A DNA stretch of 64,000 nucleotides from Alphaproteobacteria bacterium (GCA_024742485.1 JANSYK010000002.1:1674001-1738000), one strand, 5' to 3'. Counted from the stretch's first letter, positions 34,465-44,107 are shown. Numbers and translations: made by a program. The notes: generated by a model from the letters alone, not told the origin.

Positions 34465-35376
34465 TTACGATGTCGATTTGGGCAGGGCAGGGTCGCTGCC
34501 CCATTCCGCCCAGGATCGGTGGTATACGCGAACGCTCGGATATCCCAGCAGCCGCAGTGCCACGTAGCTGTGGGAGGATGCCAACCCGTTCTGGCAATGC
34601 ATGATCACATTGTTCTCCGGTGCAATTCCCCTCGCCAGAAAGTGTGCCTGCAGGGCATCAGCGTCCAGGAAACGGCCATCAGGACCCAGGTTTTGCGACC
34701 ATGGCACATTGATCGCCCATGGAATGTGACCATCCGCGTACATTTTCCCGGAGCGAACGTCGATCAGCACACCATCGGGATCCTGCCGCGCGTCGAGCAC
34801 GTCTGCCGCACCGGCATGGCGCCGCGGACTGACCGCTGCCTGGAAGGCTCCCGGGTCGGACTCGTTCTCGCCCACAGCAACCGGTCCGTTGACGGCGCGC
34901 CAGCCGGACCATCCACCGTTCAGAACAGCCACGCCTCTGTGTCCGAGATATTCCATCAGCCAGAACATGCGGGCCGCATGAAATCCGCCCCGGTCATCGT
35001 AGAAAACAATCTTCCGATCGGCTGAAACTCCCAGATCCGAAAGAAGTTTTTCCATCTCGGCAACCGATCGCAGGGTTCCGTCAATCGGGCTGAAACGCGC
35101 AACAACGGCATTCGGATCAAGATGCCGTGCACCGGGTACATGGCCCGCGTCGAATTCGGGGCGCGGACGGACGTCAACAATGACAAGGCCTTCTGGTCCG
35201 CTTTCTGGCTGCAAGCTCCCGGTTGGCGATACGACAGCCATGAGTTCGCCCGGCTCCATCAGGAGATGCGGATTGGCATAGGTGGATGATTGGGTCCAAC
35301 CGGTCCGAGGCACGCAGATGCATGCGGCCGCAACGGTCAGGGCGCCGAACTGACGCCGTGTAAGATTGGTCGACAT
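34465..35376 (-). CDS. Tat-exported rhodanese-type sulfurtransferase
   Basis: The 303-residue protein has a twin-arginine leader (TRRQFGALTVAAACICVP, residues 6-23) and two rhodanese domains. The second holds the active-site loop HCQNGLASS with Cys261, followed by YVALRLLGYPSVRVY. Tandem rhodanese domains of this size are typical of thiosulfate or 3-mercaptopyruvate sulfurtransferases. Export places it in the periplasm. It lies 21 bp after a 1-Cys peroxiredoxin gene, probably in the same operon, and about 3.5 kb right of soeABC, suggesting periplasmic sulfur transfer. Confidence 0.88.
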   Translation of the reverse strand: MSTNLTRRQFGALTVAAACICVPRTGWTQSSTYANPHLLMEPGELMAVVSPTGSLQPESGPEGLVIVDVRPRPEFDAGHVPGARHLDPNAVVARFSPIDGTLRSVAEMEKLLSDLGVSADRKIVFYDDRGGFHAARMFWLMEYLGHRGVAVLNGGWSGWRAVNGPVAVGENESDPGAFQAAVSPRRHAGAADVLDARQDPDGVLIDVRSGKMYADGHIPWAINVPWSQNLGPDGRFLDADALQAHFLARGIAPENNVIMHCQNGLASSHSYVALRLLGYPSVRVYHRSWAEWGSDPALPKSTS

Positions 35377-35397
35377 TGGGATTATCCTTCGTTCTGG

Positions 35398-36060
35398 CTA
35401 TTGGGAGGGTGCCGCGACAAGGCGCAGATAGGGGACCGGACTTTTCCAGCCATTCGGGTAGCGTGTTCGCGCAACATCGTCGCTGACCGATGGAACGATC
35501 ACGACATCCTCACCCGCCGACCAATTGGCCGGGGTGGCCAATTGATGGCTGGCGGTCAGTTGCAGACTGTCGATGGTGCGAAGCACCTCGTTGAAATCCC
35601 GGCCCGTCGTCATGGGGTATGAGAGTGTCAGCTTGATTGCCTTATCGGGCCCGATGACAAACAGGGTACGTGCCGTGGCGTTGTCGGCTGCCGTGCGGCC
35701 TTCGGCTGTGTCGCCCGCATCTTCCGGCAGCATGCCATATAATTTGGCTACCCTCAGATCCGTATCGCCGATCAGCGGATAGTTCGGCGCGTGCCCGACG
35801 GCAATCTTGATGTCCTTGGACCATCGGTTGTGATCGGCAACCGGATCGATCGACACACCGATTAGTTTGACGCCTCGACGGTCGAATTCCGGCTTCATCC
35901 CGGCCACGACGCCCAGCTCGGTTGTGCAAACCGGGGTGAAATCCTTCGGATGCGAAAACAGTACGCCCCAGGCATCGCCGAGCCAGTCGTGGAAGCGAAT
36001 TTCTCCCTCGGTCGTGTCGGCGACGAAATCGGGAGCAGTGCTGTTGATTGAAAGTGGCAT
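35398..36060 (-). CDS. 1-Cys peroxiredoxin (Prx6 type)
   Basis: The 220-residue protein has the peroxidatic Cys45 in SHPKDFTPVCTTELG and the long C-terminal domain with VRLTL-like beta strands that marks Prx6 (YPMTTGRDFNEVLRTIDSLQL and TPANWSAGEDVVIVP). It reduces peroxides with an external thiol donor. GAAGGA suits ATG 36060 better than the one at 36066. Operon with the sulfurtransferase suggests protection against oxidants formed in sulfur oxidation. Confidence 0.92.
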   Translation of the reverse strand: MPLSINSTAPDFVADTTEGEIRFHDWLGDAWGVLFSHPKDFTPVCTTELGVVAGMKPEFDRRGVKLIGVSIDPVADHNRWSKDIKIAVGHAPNYPLIGDTDLRVAKLYGMLPEDAGDTAEGRTAADNATARTLFVIGPDKAIKLTLSYPMTTGRDFNEVLRTIDSLQLTASHQLATPANWSAGEDVVIVPSVSDDVARTRYPNGWKSPVPYLRLVAAPSQ

Positions 36061-36207
36061 TGTCATTCCTTCAGTTCACATGCCCGTCGGGCACGATTTG
36101 TGTCCACACGACGTATGGCTTTTCATGCTCAGAGACCTGAAAATGATCTGAAGAAGTTCTGAAGAATATGTCGGATCACCGACGGAGTGCTTTAATGGGC
36201 TTGTACG

Positions 36208-38529
36208 TCAGAGCGCCAGCCGCAATGTGTTGCCCTTGGCGCGAGAGCAGCAGGCCATCATGCGCCGACCGCGTTGGCGTTCGTTGCGGGTCAGTACGCT
36301 ATCGCGATGGTCGATCTCTCCGGCCAGAACCTCGACCTCGCATGTGCCGCACAGCCCCTCATTGCAATCGCAGGGGACATCAACGCCGGCCGCGCCCAGA
36401 GCATGGAGCAGGGTCTGGTCATTGCCAACGGCAATTGTCAGACCACTGTCCTCAAGCTCCACCGTAAAGGCATGTTCCCGTGCCGGATCGAGCACGGTCG
36501 ATCCGGCAGTGAACCGCTCCACATGGATCGAACCCTCGGGTCGGTTGGCGGTCATCGCATCGAGCGCCTCGAGCATGCGTTCCGGCCCGCAACAATAGAC
36601 ATGATCGCCCGTGCCAAGCCCCTCAATTGTGGCCGCGATATCCAATCGGGTGCCTTCATCGCCAACATGCAGGTGAAGAGCGTTCCCGTGATCACAGATG
36701 GCTCGATCGAGCAACGCCATGGCCCGGCGCGCCATGCCGCAATAATGCAATTGGTAGGGCTTGCCTTGCGCCTTCAGCCGGTCGGCCATCGCAAGTATTG
36801 GGGTTATGCCGATACCGCCGGCAATCAGAACGCTGCGCTCGGCATGTTCCGCCAGTCTGAAGTGGTTTTTCGGTCCGGCAACCTGAACCTTTACACCCGG
36901 CGCCAGCGTTTCATGGAAATGAATTGAACCGCCCCGGCCTTCCGTGTCTCGCAGAATGGCGACCTGCCAGGCCTGCGTGTCGTTTTGATCCCCGCAAAGC
37001 GAGTACTTTCGTCTGATATCCCCGGAAACGACGTCAATATGGGCGCCTGGCGTCCAGCGCGGCAATGGACGCCCATGCGGATCGGTCAGCACCACGCGGA
37101 TCACTCCTTCGGCTTCCTTGACCACATCGCGAACAAAGACCTGTCGCAGGATATCGTCTTTGACAGGCGCGCCGATTTTGAAAGACATTGCACCTTCAAG
37201 GACCAATGGGTCCAGGCGTTCAGGGTTCCGGGCCGGATCCCATTCGACCAGGAGCTTCTCGGGGCCCCGAAAGGACATATTGGGCAAGTTTTTGAAGCTC
37301 TGCCCTTCCACCAGTCGCATATGCGGCAGGCGTCGGACGAATTCGTCGAGAAACACGCGCATTTCCATTCGGCCGATATTTTTCCCCATGCACTGATGTG
37401 CGCCGTAGCCGAATGTCATGTGTTCGGCCGCGTTGTCGCGGTAGATATCCACGGTGTCCGGGTTCTCCCAATGGCGCGGATCCTTGTTGGCGCTGGCTTG
37501 CACGATCATCAGTTTGCCGCCCTTGGGAATCGCGACGCCACCCACTTCGGTGTTGCCGGTTGCGACGCGACGCCAGGCGACGATTGATCCGGCAACGCGC
37601 AGGCATTCTTCGACCGCGCTGGGGATCAATGCCGGATTTTCGCACAGGTCTTCCCAGGCACTTCGATCCGACAGGAGCGTCCAAAACGCGTTGGCGGTAG
37701 CGTTCGAAGTGGTCTCATGCGCGGCGGCGAGGATCGCCATCATCATGGAGCGCATATAGGCTTCGGGCACCGCGTCAGGATGCTCCATATGGGCACGGAT
37801 GGTGTCGTACATCCAGCCCTCGCCGCTCGGATCGGCCCACATCCTGTCCAGAATCCCATTGGCGGTCTGCCAGAATTGTCCAACTTTCTCCGATATCTCC
37901 AGCTGTTCCTCGGGCGTTGGTCTTCCCCAGGTGTTGAGCGTGTGGGCGACCGCGAATTTCTTCAGCTCTTCCGCTCCCTCATCGGGCACGCCGAGAAAAT
38001 GGAGGGCGATGGTCAGAGGGATTTCATAAAACATGTCCGCAACCAGATCGGCGTATCCGCGATCGATGAAACGGTCCATATAGTTGCGGGCCAGGAGCCG
38101 CACTGACGGCTCGTGTTTCGCCAGATTTTCCGGCAGGAAAGCATCCAGCAGCAACCGGCGACGCTCCATGTGCTGCGGCTCATCCTCATTGACCATCGTG
38201 CGTTGCAGGTTGAAGCCGTATTTCTTGAGGATGGCCTGCGCCTCTGGTGGAGCCGGTGTCACCTTCTCCAGCGCATTGGAGGCGGAAAACAGGATGGGAT
38301 CACGAAACACCGTTTTCACGTCTTCGTAGCGCGTAACGACCCAATAGCCCAGCTTCGGGGAATAGAAGACCGGTTCATTGTCGCGAGACCAACGCAATGC
38401 TTCCGCCGGATCGAGCTGATAGTCGCCGCAAAAGGGGTCGAACGCAGCAGCTTCCTTCGAGACAGGGCACCCGGTTGGGGATAGCTGCTCAGGGGCGATC
38501 GGGCATGACGGATTGCTCACCTCGGACAT
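36208..38529 (-). CDS. Self-sufficient cytochrome P450-reductase fusion, CYP116B-like
   Basis: The 773-residue protein joins a P450 domain (about 1-430), with ExxR at 308-311 (EECLR), the I-helix threonine pair AAHETT (269-274) and heme ligand Cys380 in FGYGAHQCMG, to a phthalate-dioxygenase-reductase-like module. That has an FMN segment (RKYSLCGD), an NADH segment (GGIGITPILAM) and a C-terminal plant-type [2Fe-2S] with C722-x4-C727-x2-C730-x29-C760. This is the CYP116B architecture, self-sufficient for electrons from NAD(P)H. The substrate is not determinable. It is divergent from no regulator directly; a LysR gene lies upstream on the same strand. Confidence 0.93.
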   Translation of the reverse strand: MSEVSNPSCPIAPEQLSPTGCPVSKEAAAFDPFCGDYQLDPAEALRWSRDNEPVFYSPKLGYWVVTRYEDVKTVFRDPILFSASNALEKVTPAPPEAQAILKKYGFNLQRTMVNEDEPQHMERRRLLLDAFLPENLAKHEPSVRLLARNYMDRFIDRGYADLVADMFYEIPLTIALHFLGVPDEGAEELKKFAVAHTLNTWGRPTPEEQLEISEKVGQFWQTANGILDRMWADPSGEGWMYDTIRAHMEHPDAVPEAYMRSMMMAILAAAHETTSNATANAFWTLLSDRSAWEDLCENPALIPSAVEECLRVAGSIVAWRRVATGNTEVGGVAIPKGGKLMIVQASANKDPRHWENPDTVDIYRDNAAEHMTFGYGAHQCMGKNIGRMEMRVFLDEFVRRLPHMRLVEGQSFKNLPNMSFRGPEKLLVEWDPARNPERLDPLVLEGAMSFKIGAPVKDDILRQVFVRDVVKEAEGVIRVVLTDPHGRPLPRWTPGAHIDVVSGDIRRKYSLCGDQNDTQAWQVAILRDTEGRGGSIHFHETLAPGVKVQVAGPKNHFRLAEHAERSVLIAGGIGITPILAMADRLKAQGKPYQLHYCGMARRAMALLDRAICDHGNALHLHVGDEGTRLDIAATIEGLGTGDHVYCCGPERMLEALDAMTANRPEGSIHVERFTAGSTVLDPAREHAFTVELEDSGLTIAVGNDQTLLHALGAAGVDVPCDCNEGLCGTCEVEVLAGEIDHRDSVLTRNERQRGRRMMACCSRAKGNTLRLAL

Positions 38530-38641
38530 GTCCTTTTATGGCACAAGGCCACCGCCATTCCAAAACCAAACGCGCGGCAGGCGCTGGCTGATTGCAAGCC
38601 CAACCGGCGCCACGGTCGCCCTATCCGCTAAGGGTGTGTTC

Positions 38642-39475
38642 TCAGGAATGATTGCGATGCAACTCACGCAATATCTCGTGAATTCGATCCACGGTTCTGC
38701 GGATCTCGGGCCTGAACCGGTCGTCATCATGCACGACCAGCCATTGATCGCTGTCCAGCTCCTTTATGGTTTCACTGACCCTCATCAGTTGGTCTTGCGC
38801 GTCGCCGACAAACGTCGGAAGCACGACGCGGGCTGAGCCGGAAAGTGCCAGATCAAGTGCATTTCTGGGATTTGTGACCTCCATACACGCCTCCTCCATT
38901 GCGTGCGTTTTGAGCCAATCGGCCGACGGAGTGTTGCCGGTGTATCGCGCCCAGACATTGACCCCGATGCCGGTGGCATAGGCCGCAAAGCGGATGCGGC
39001 CGACGCGGCGGCCCGCAAGCCCCCGTTGATGCGGCCGTTCATTCCGGATGCCAATGACGGTCTGCCGCCGGCTGATGTCGAGCCTTTCTTCTGCCGAGAT
39101 CAACCGGATGATGATGGCATCATCCGGGTTCAGGATCGCATCCATGTGCGCGCACAGATATCGGGTCATCCAGGTGCCGGCGGAAACCTTGATCAGTGTT
39201 TTTTGGCCGCGTTTCGGCGCGCTCCAGATGTCGGAAATCCCAGCCTCCAGCCCGGCGATTTTCTCAAACAATGCCTGGCCGTGATCCGTGAGTTCGTAGC
39301 CCTTGGGCAGTCTTCGAAACAGCTCGCGGCCGATCGACTTTTCCAGATCAACCATGCGTCGCGAGAGCGTCGGGGCACTCTTGCCGGTGGCTTTGCTGGC
39401 CTTTGCCAATCCGTGGCCCCGCGCGACAGCGGCAAACAATCTCAGATCGTCCCAATTGGCGTTTGTTTCATTCAT
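38642..39475 (-). CDS. LysR family regulator
   Basis: The 277-residue product begins MNETNANWDDLRLFAAVARGHGLAKASKATGKSAPTLSRRMVDLEKSIGRELFRRLPKGYELT, a LysR HTH. It sits upstream of the P450 fusion on the same strand (112 bp) and divergent from a DMT-like transporter gene (80 bp). Either neighbour may be its target. An in-frame start at 39556 would overlap the transporter start and lacks family similarity. Confidence 0.82.
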   Translation of the reverse strand: MNETNANWDDLRLFAAVARGHGLAKASKATGKSAPTLSRRMVDLEKSIGRELFRRLPKGYELTDHGQALFEKIAGLEAGISDIWSAPKRGQKTLIKVSAGTWMTRYLCAHMDAILNPDDAIIIRLISAEERLDISRRQTVIGIRNERPHQRGLAGRRVGRIRFAAYATGIGVNVWARYTGNTPSADWLKTHAMEEACMEVTNPRNALDLALSGSARVVLPTFVGDAQDQLMRVSETIKELDSDQWLVVHDDDRFRPEIRRTVDRIHEILRELHRNHS

Positions 39476-39555
39476 GAAAGCATCATTACAATACATTTCA
39501 TCGACGGAATAGTGGGCCGAACTTAAAACGATGCGGTGAAGACGGAGACATCGCA

Positions 39556-40440
39556 TTGAAACGAACAGTCAGGGACCGTACCGCCATTCTTTTAGCCGCA
39601 TCGGCGTGGGTATTCGGCCCGGTCCTGCTCAAATACCTCGCAACAGCAGTCACAGCATCGGTTCTGGCGTTCACCCTTTCATCCGCGGTGCTGTTGGTCT
39701 CGCTGCTCTGTATCCCTTTCACATCAACCCGTCCGACACTGTGGCGTCGGGATTTCCTTTGGGTTGCCTGGGGCATGGCCATGTTCGGAGCCGCGCCCGC
39801 AATGGTCATCAGCGGCATTGTGAGGACCGATATTGTCAGCGTTGTGCTGGTCGGCGGACTGTCGGCCTTTGTTCTTCCCGGACTCGCGTGGCTATGTCGC
39901 CGAAAACCACTGGATAGCGGATTTCCCGTTCTGTTTGTTTTGGCGGCGATGGGGAGCTTTCCAATATTGTATGGTCGTGTCCGCTGGCACGAAGCAACAG
40001 CTGTCGGGGACCTGTTGCTGATTTCGGGAATCCTGTTCCTGGCCTCCGGCTTCATCCGTCATCCGCTTCGCACATCCAGCAAACAGCCATTCTTGCGAGA
40101 GGTCCTCCTGCAGATCGCCGGCGCAGCGTTGATTTTCGCCGCCTTGGCCGGGGCATCCGCATGGACACAGTTTCAGGTGAACGACGCGAGCGGATTCACG
40201 CTGCTTGGCATTCTGGCCGCATCACTCCTGGCCTTCGGGTGCAGTCGGTATTGGTCGATCCACACGTTTGACTGGCGGACATGGCCCGTCCTGTCCCTTG
40301 CAGCGTTTCTGCCCGTTGGAATTGTGTTGGGAATGGTGTCGTTTGACGTCTCTCTCGACAGCGGTGAAGTCATTACGCTCGGATTGCTCACCATCGTCGT
40401 GGCGGCAGCCCATTGGATGAGGCGTTGGCTTGCCGCCTGA
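39556..40440 (+). CDS. DMT/EamA-like membrane transporter
   Basis: The 294-residue protein has about ten membrane helices in two halves, AAPAMVISGIVRTDIVSVVLVGGLSAF in the first, typical of drug/metabolite transporters. Sequence identity to a named exporter is not evident. The start is TTG with GGAGAC upstream, so confidence in the exact start is moderate. It is divergent from a LysR gene, which may control it. Confidence 0.78.
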   Translation: MKRTVRDRTAILLAASAWVFGPVLLKYLATAVTASVLAFTLSSAVLLVSLLCIPFTSTRPTLWRRDFLWVAWGMAMFGAAPAMVISGIVRTDIVSVVLVGGLSAFVLPGLAWLCRRKPLDSGFPVLFVLAAMGSFPILYGRVRWHEATAVGDLLLISGILFLASGFIRHPLRTSSKQPFLREVLLQIAGAALIFAALAGASAWTQFQVNDASGFTLLGILAASLLAFGCSRYWSIHTFDWRTWPVLSLAAFLPVGIVLGMVSFDVSLDSGEVITLGLLTIVVAAAHWMRRWLAA

Positions 40441-40537
40441 TTGCCTGTTGGTGCCCGGTCGCGAATTCCCGACATCGGTTCCAAATCGTCAATAAACTGT
40501 CTGTATCATGGTGCGCAGACGACACGGGAGAAAACCG

Positions 40538-41662
40538 TTGAACACCCACACCATGACCCCAGGCGCGGTCGCTGGCGCGCTGATCCTTGTGCTCTTCACG
40601 GCCACGGTTTGCGCGGTTGCGCTGGTCTTTCCAACGGCCAATTGGGATATGATCGCTTATGTCGCAGGGGTCCTGCAGGGGACCGGTACACCTCCGGACC
40701 AGCTTCATGCGCAGGCCTTTGAGGCCGTGCAGCAAAACACAAGTCCGGGAGAGTTCCTGGTGTTGACTGCCGATCGGCCCTATCGGATCGCGCAATATGC
40801 CGATGCCGATGCATTTGCCAGCATGCTGGGATTTTACCGGGTCAAGCTGCTCTATATCGAGATCGGGCAGATACTGGCACCGTGGTTCGGTCCGGTTGGC
40901 GCACTGCGGGTCATCTCCGCCCTGTCGGTGATCGGCGTTGGCGCTTTGACGTTGCTCTGGCTGATGGATCAGAAATGCCTTGCGGTTGCGCCGCTGGCGG
41001 TCATCGCGTTGATCCTGACCGGCTTCGGTGATGTTGCCCGGCAGGCGACACCGGATTTGTTTTCCGGGCTCTTCGTGGTTGCGGGTCTATTGCTTTATGT
41101 CAGGGGGCAGGACCTGGCCGGCGGCGTGGCGCTTCTTCTGGCCATTCTGATTCGGCCCGACCATCTGGCCCTCGTTGGCGTTTTGATGGTGGTATCGATC
41201 GCCATCAGGCCCGTAAGCAAGGGGGCCATCGGGGCTTTTGTGCTCGGATTGCTTGCCTATGTGGTGATCTCGCGTGCCGCGGGTCATCCGGGCTGGTGGG
41301 TCCAGTTCTGGTTCACCAATGTCGAATATGTGCCGACACTGGAAGGATTCGATCCGCCCTTTTCACCGGTTGTCTATGCCAAGGCCTTCGTGCAGACAAT
41401 TGTCCGCTCGATCGTTGAGGAAAGGTGGCTGGGCGTGCTGGCTCTGCTGGTCTTCCTGGCGGCAGTTCTTCTGCGCCGGAATTTCGATTTCACCCGGCGC
41501 GAATCCGTAGCGTTGAGCGCTGTTCTGGTGACGATTCCGGCTAAGTTCGTTATTCTTCCGCTTTATCCCGATCGGTTCTATTTTGCCTATCTGATCGCGT
41601 TCGGTCTCATTCTGGTGACGATCTACGGGCGTCAAAGCCGTCCGGTCTTTTCCTCGGAATGA
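40538..41662 (+). CDS. Multi-pass membrane protein, possibly GT-C-like
   Basis: The roughly 374-residue protein has about ten membrane helices (GALILVLFTATVCAVALVF, VAPLAVIALILTGFGDVA, FVLGLLAYVVISRAA, ALLVFLAAVLLRR, KFVILPLYPDRFYFAYLIAFGLILV) with an NWDMIAYVAG segment in the first loop and PDRFYFAY near the end. This layout resembles polytopic glycosyltransferases of the GT-C fold, but no signature is decisive. GGGAG precedes TTG 40538; ATG 40508 is also in frame. It lies in line behind the DMT gene. Confidence 0.6.
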   Translation: MNTHTMTPGAVAGALILVLFTATVCAVALVFPTANWDMIAYVAGVLQGTGTPPDQLHAQAFEAVQQNTSPGEFLVLTADRPYRIAQYADADAFASMLGFYRVKLLYIEIGQILAPWFGPVGALRVISALSVIGVGALTLLWLMDQKCLAVAPLAVIALILTGFGDVARQATPDLFSGLFVVAGLLLYVRGQDLAGGVALLLAILIRPDHLALVGVLMVVSIAIRPVSKGAIGAFVLGLLAYVVISRAAGHPGWWVQFWFTNVEYVPTLEGFDPPFSPVVYAKAFVQTIVRSIVEERWLGVLALLVFLAAVLLRRNFDFTRRESVALSAVLVTIPAKFVILPLYPDRFYFAYLIAFGLILVTIYGRQSRPVFSSE

Positions 41663-41671
41663 TCTGGAATC

Positions 41672-43207
41672 CTAGGCAGGCGCAAAAGCCTCGACGGATG
41701 TGGACACATTGTGCAGGTCGAATTGCCCCAGGGCGGTCATGTCGGTAGCGGTGGACTGTGCAAACTCGGGTGTCGCAACAACCGGGTGTTCCAGCTTCTT
41801 GCCGAGATCGCTGAGGCGCGCCGCCACGTTGGCTGCCGTCCCGATGACCGTGAAATCAAGTCGTTCCTGCGATCCGACGTTCCCATAGGTCACGTCTCCG
41901 AAGGCGAGACCGATGGCGCAGCCCGTTTCCGAATCCTTGTCCTGATCCAGACTGTTGGCAATCTCACAGGCTGATGCCAGTGCCTGTTCGCAAGCCTGGC
42001 GCGAATCCTCATTGGCGGGAAAGATCGCCAGCACGGCATCGCCGATGAATTTCAGTACTTCGCCATCCCGTGCATTGATGATCTGGGTCGTCGTTTCGAA
42101 GAATCCGTTCAGCAATTCGAGATAGGATTCCCGGTCCATCGTTTCCGCCAGCCGTGAGGAGTTACGCAGATCGGCAAACAGGATCGCCGCGTCGATTTGA
42201 TCACCGTCGCCCCGACGGATTTCGCCGCCCAGCACCCGCGCGCCCGTGCGTTTGCCCAGATAGGTTTCCAGAAGCGCCGCCGCATTGTCGCGAAGCGTGA
42301 AGACCTCGTAAAGCCTCCCGATCACTGCCGAACATTCAAAGATCAAGCCGAGATTGGCGGTGGTAAAGCCCTTGGGATGGTCGCAGGTCAGGGTCATGAC
42401 ATTGATCCGGCCATTGGAGAAATGCAGCGGCATGGCAACATAGTCCGTCGCACCTTCTGCCTTCAGATCATTAATGATGGGGAACTGAAACTCCTCCGGC
42501 TCGCCCTGCAGCCTCTGGCGCACTCCGCCGAGCCCGTTGGCCACGTGTCGAAGCGGACTGTTGGCAAAGGCCGGGTGATTGAGAATGTCGTGCGATGGCG
42601 TGTTGACCTCAACGTCATCGGTTCGCTTTGACCAGACATAGTTCCTGCCGGCGATCATCGGGTGCAGCGACCAGATCATGACACTGATCCGGGACACGGC
42701 AATTCCGTCTTCCATCAGCTTGCGGGCAATGGCGCCGGTCAATTCATCCGGCGATGTGCAAAGCCACGCCTCGCGCATGATCCAGTCCACCGTCGGGCCG
42801 GATATATTGCCGCGATTGATCTTCCCGCCATCCGGACCGGGCATCTCAAGAGAACTCAGGGCCTCGGGTGTGAACGAGACATAGTCTTCGATGTCGCGCG
42901 ATTCGGGCAGGGCATTGTGATAGGTCCATGCGCCGTTCTTGATGATTGTGTCTTCGACCTTCACATCCCAATAGGTCGCCGTTCCCTTGAAGGGGCAAAA
43001 CGTGCGGTGGTCGGAAGTCTCCAGCAAGGTGGCTCTGACATCTTCAAAAGGAAAATAGACAACCGGATCGAGCCGTGTTTCCAGCATGACGCGGGCCGCA
43101 TCGCTTTGTGCCAAGACCTTGCCGTCATGGCGAGCGGTGACCGTCCCCTTCACGGGATTGACCTCAAGTCTGTATTTCCCGGCCTCGGGCTTGGATTGAA
43201 CGTTCAT
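41672..43207 (-). CDS. DUF427-fused class III adenylate cyclase
   Basis: The 511-residue protein has an N-terminal DUF427 domain (about 12-110, TFCPFKGTATYWDVKV), a middle region (about 115-330) with WLCTSPDELTGAIARKLMEDGI, and a class III cyclase domain (335-490). Catalytic residues are intact: metal Asp346 (LFADLRNSS) and Asp390 (KFIGDAVLAIF), adenine-selecting Lys386 and Asp451, and transition-state Asn460/Arg464. It should make cAMP. The gene is divergent from the globin gene (132-bp gap). DUF427 is usually a stand-alone domain of unknown function, so the fusion is notable. Cytoplasmic, no membrane helix. Confidence 0.9.
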   Translation of the reverse strand: MNVQSKPEAGKYRLEVNPVKGTVTARHDGKVLAQSDAARVMLETRLDPVVYFPFEDVRATLLETSDHRTFCPFKGTATYWDVKVEDTIIKNGAWTYHNALPESRDIEDYVSFTPEALSSLEMPGPDGGKINRGNISGPTVDWIMREAWLCTSPDELTGAIARKLMEDGIAVSRISVMIWSLHPMIAGRNYVWSKRTDDVEVNTPSHDILNHPAFANSPLRHVANGLGGVRQRLQGEPEEFQFPIINDLKAEGATDYVAMPLHFSNGRINVMTLTCDHPKGFTTANLGLIFECSAVIGRLYEVFTLRDNAAALLETYLGKRTGARVLGGEIRRGDGDQIDAAILFADLRNSSRLAETMDRESYLELLNGFFETTTQIINARDGEVLKFIGDAVLAIFPANEDSRQACEQALASACEIANSLDQDKDSETGCAIGLAFGDVTYGNVGSQERLDFTVIGTAANVAARLSDLGKKLEHPVVATPEFAQSTATDMTALGQFDLHNVSTSVEAFAPA

Positions 43208-43339
43208 GGGATAAAGATGGGTTCGGGTTGGAAAAATTCAAATTGTTCTTACCTGATGGTACGAAATGCAGATGGGCTGGGCCAGCGTCCGGCGATGCCA
43301 AAGCCCGATTGGCGCAACCACTGAGAAAGAACCAGCTTC

Positions 43340-44095
43340 GTGAGCGAGTTTTCCTATCCGAACTATCCCACCCATGAGGGATATCTGACCGGCAAGATAC
43401 GCCAGGACTATATTGCGATTGCCGCCGAAAACGGGCTGCTGCCGGTCAATGCGCACCGTATGGCGGATATCGTGTCACTGGAAGCATCCAATGACAGCCG
43501 CAAACCCATTCAATTCTGGCAACTTTATTCCGTTCTCGGACCGGATCGGATCGTGAAGATCGTCACGGAATTCTATCAACGCGTGTTTGATGACGAGGAG
43601 TGGTTCCGCTCCGTGTTCGCCCGCGTTGGCGGTGTCAACCACCACATCAACACCCAATCCGCCATGTGGATCGATGCCATGGGCGGAGGCCCGTCCTATC
43701 ACGGTGCGGAGTTCCGGCTCACATTCCATCATACCCACAATGCCATGCCGCTTATGAATGAAAGAGGCGCGGCGCGCTGGGTCAAGCTGATGGTGGAGGC
43801 ATTGGATGCGTCTGCGGATCTTATGGCACAAGATGCCAGGATCAGGCCCGCTCTCAACACGTTTCTCACGCATTTTTTTGGCAAATACGCCACGGAATTC
43901 AGTTTTGCCAACAAGGAGAGTTTCGGAGAAACAAACCCGCCGGTCAGGCGCAAGGTGAATTTCATGAACATGACGACCGAAGCAATCGAGGCACTGTCCG
44001 AAGACGAACTCAAGGACGCCTTGATCGGACGCGGAGTTGATGTGTCGGACTATCGGGACAAGCAGCAACTGGTCAACAAGGCCCTGAGCCTGTGA
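43340..44095 (+). CDS. Truncated globin with C-terminal helical extension
   Basis: The 251-residue protein has a globin core resembling group II truncated haemoglobins from about 55 to 175: WQLYSVLGPDRIVKIVTEFYQRVFDD, WFRSVFARVGGVNHHINTQSAMWIDAMGGG and FRLTFHHTHNAMPLM, with several His residues for heme ligation. A tail from about 205 (NFMNMTTEAIEALSEDELKDALIGRGVDVSDYRDKQQLVNKALSL) resembles a short SAP-like two-helix motif and is unusual. It binds heme and probably O2, NO or CO. The start is GTG 43340. It is divergent from the adenylate cyclase gene, hinting at gas-linked signalling. Confidence 0.82.
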   Translation: MSEFSYPNYPTHEGYLTGKIRQDYIAIAAENGLLPVNAHRMADIVSLEASNDSRKPIQFWQLYSVLGPDRIVKIVTEFYQRVFDDEEWFRSVFARVGGVNHHINTQSAMWIDAMGGGPSYHGAEFRLTFHHTHNAMPLMNERGAARWVKLMVEALDASADLMAQDARIRPALNTFLTHFFGKYATEFSFANKESFGETNPPVRRKVNFMNMTTEAIEALSEDELKDALIGRGVDVSDYRDKQQLVNKALSL

Positions 44096-44107
44096 ACAGG
44101 ATGCCCT

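Noticed and set aside
40441-40537. Possible small gene between the DMT-like and multi-pass membrane genes
   Set aside because: The space is short and is explained by the upstream region of the next gene, whose likely start is TTG 40538.
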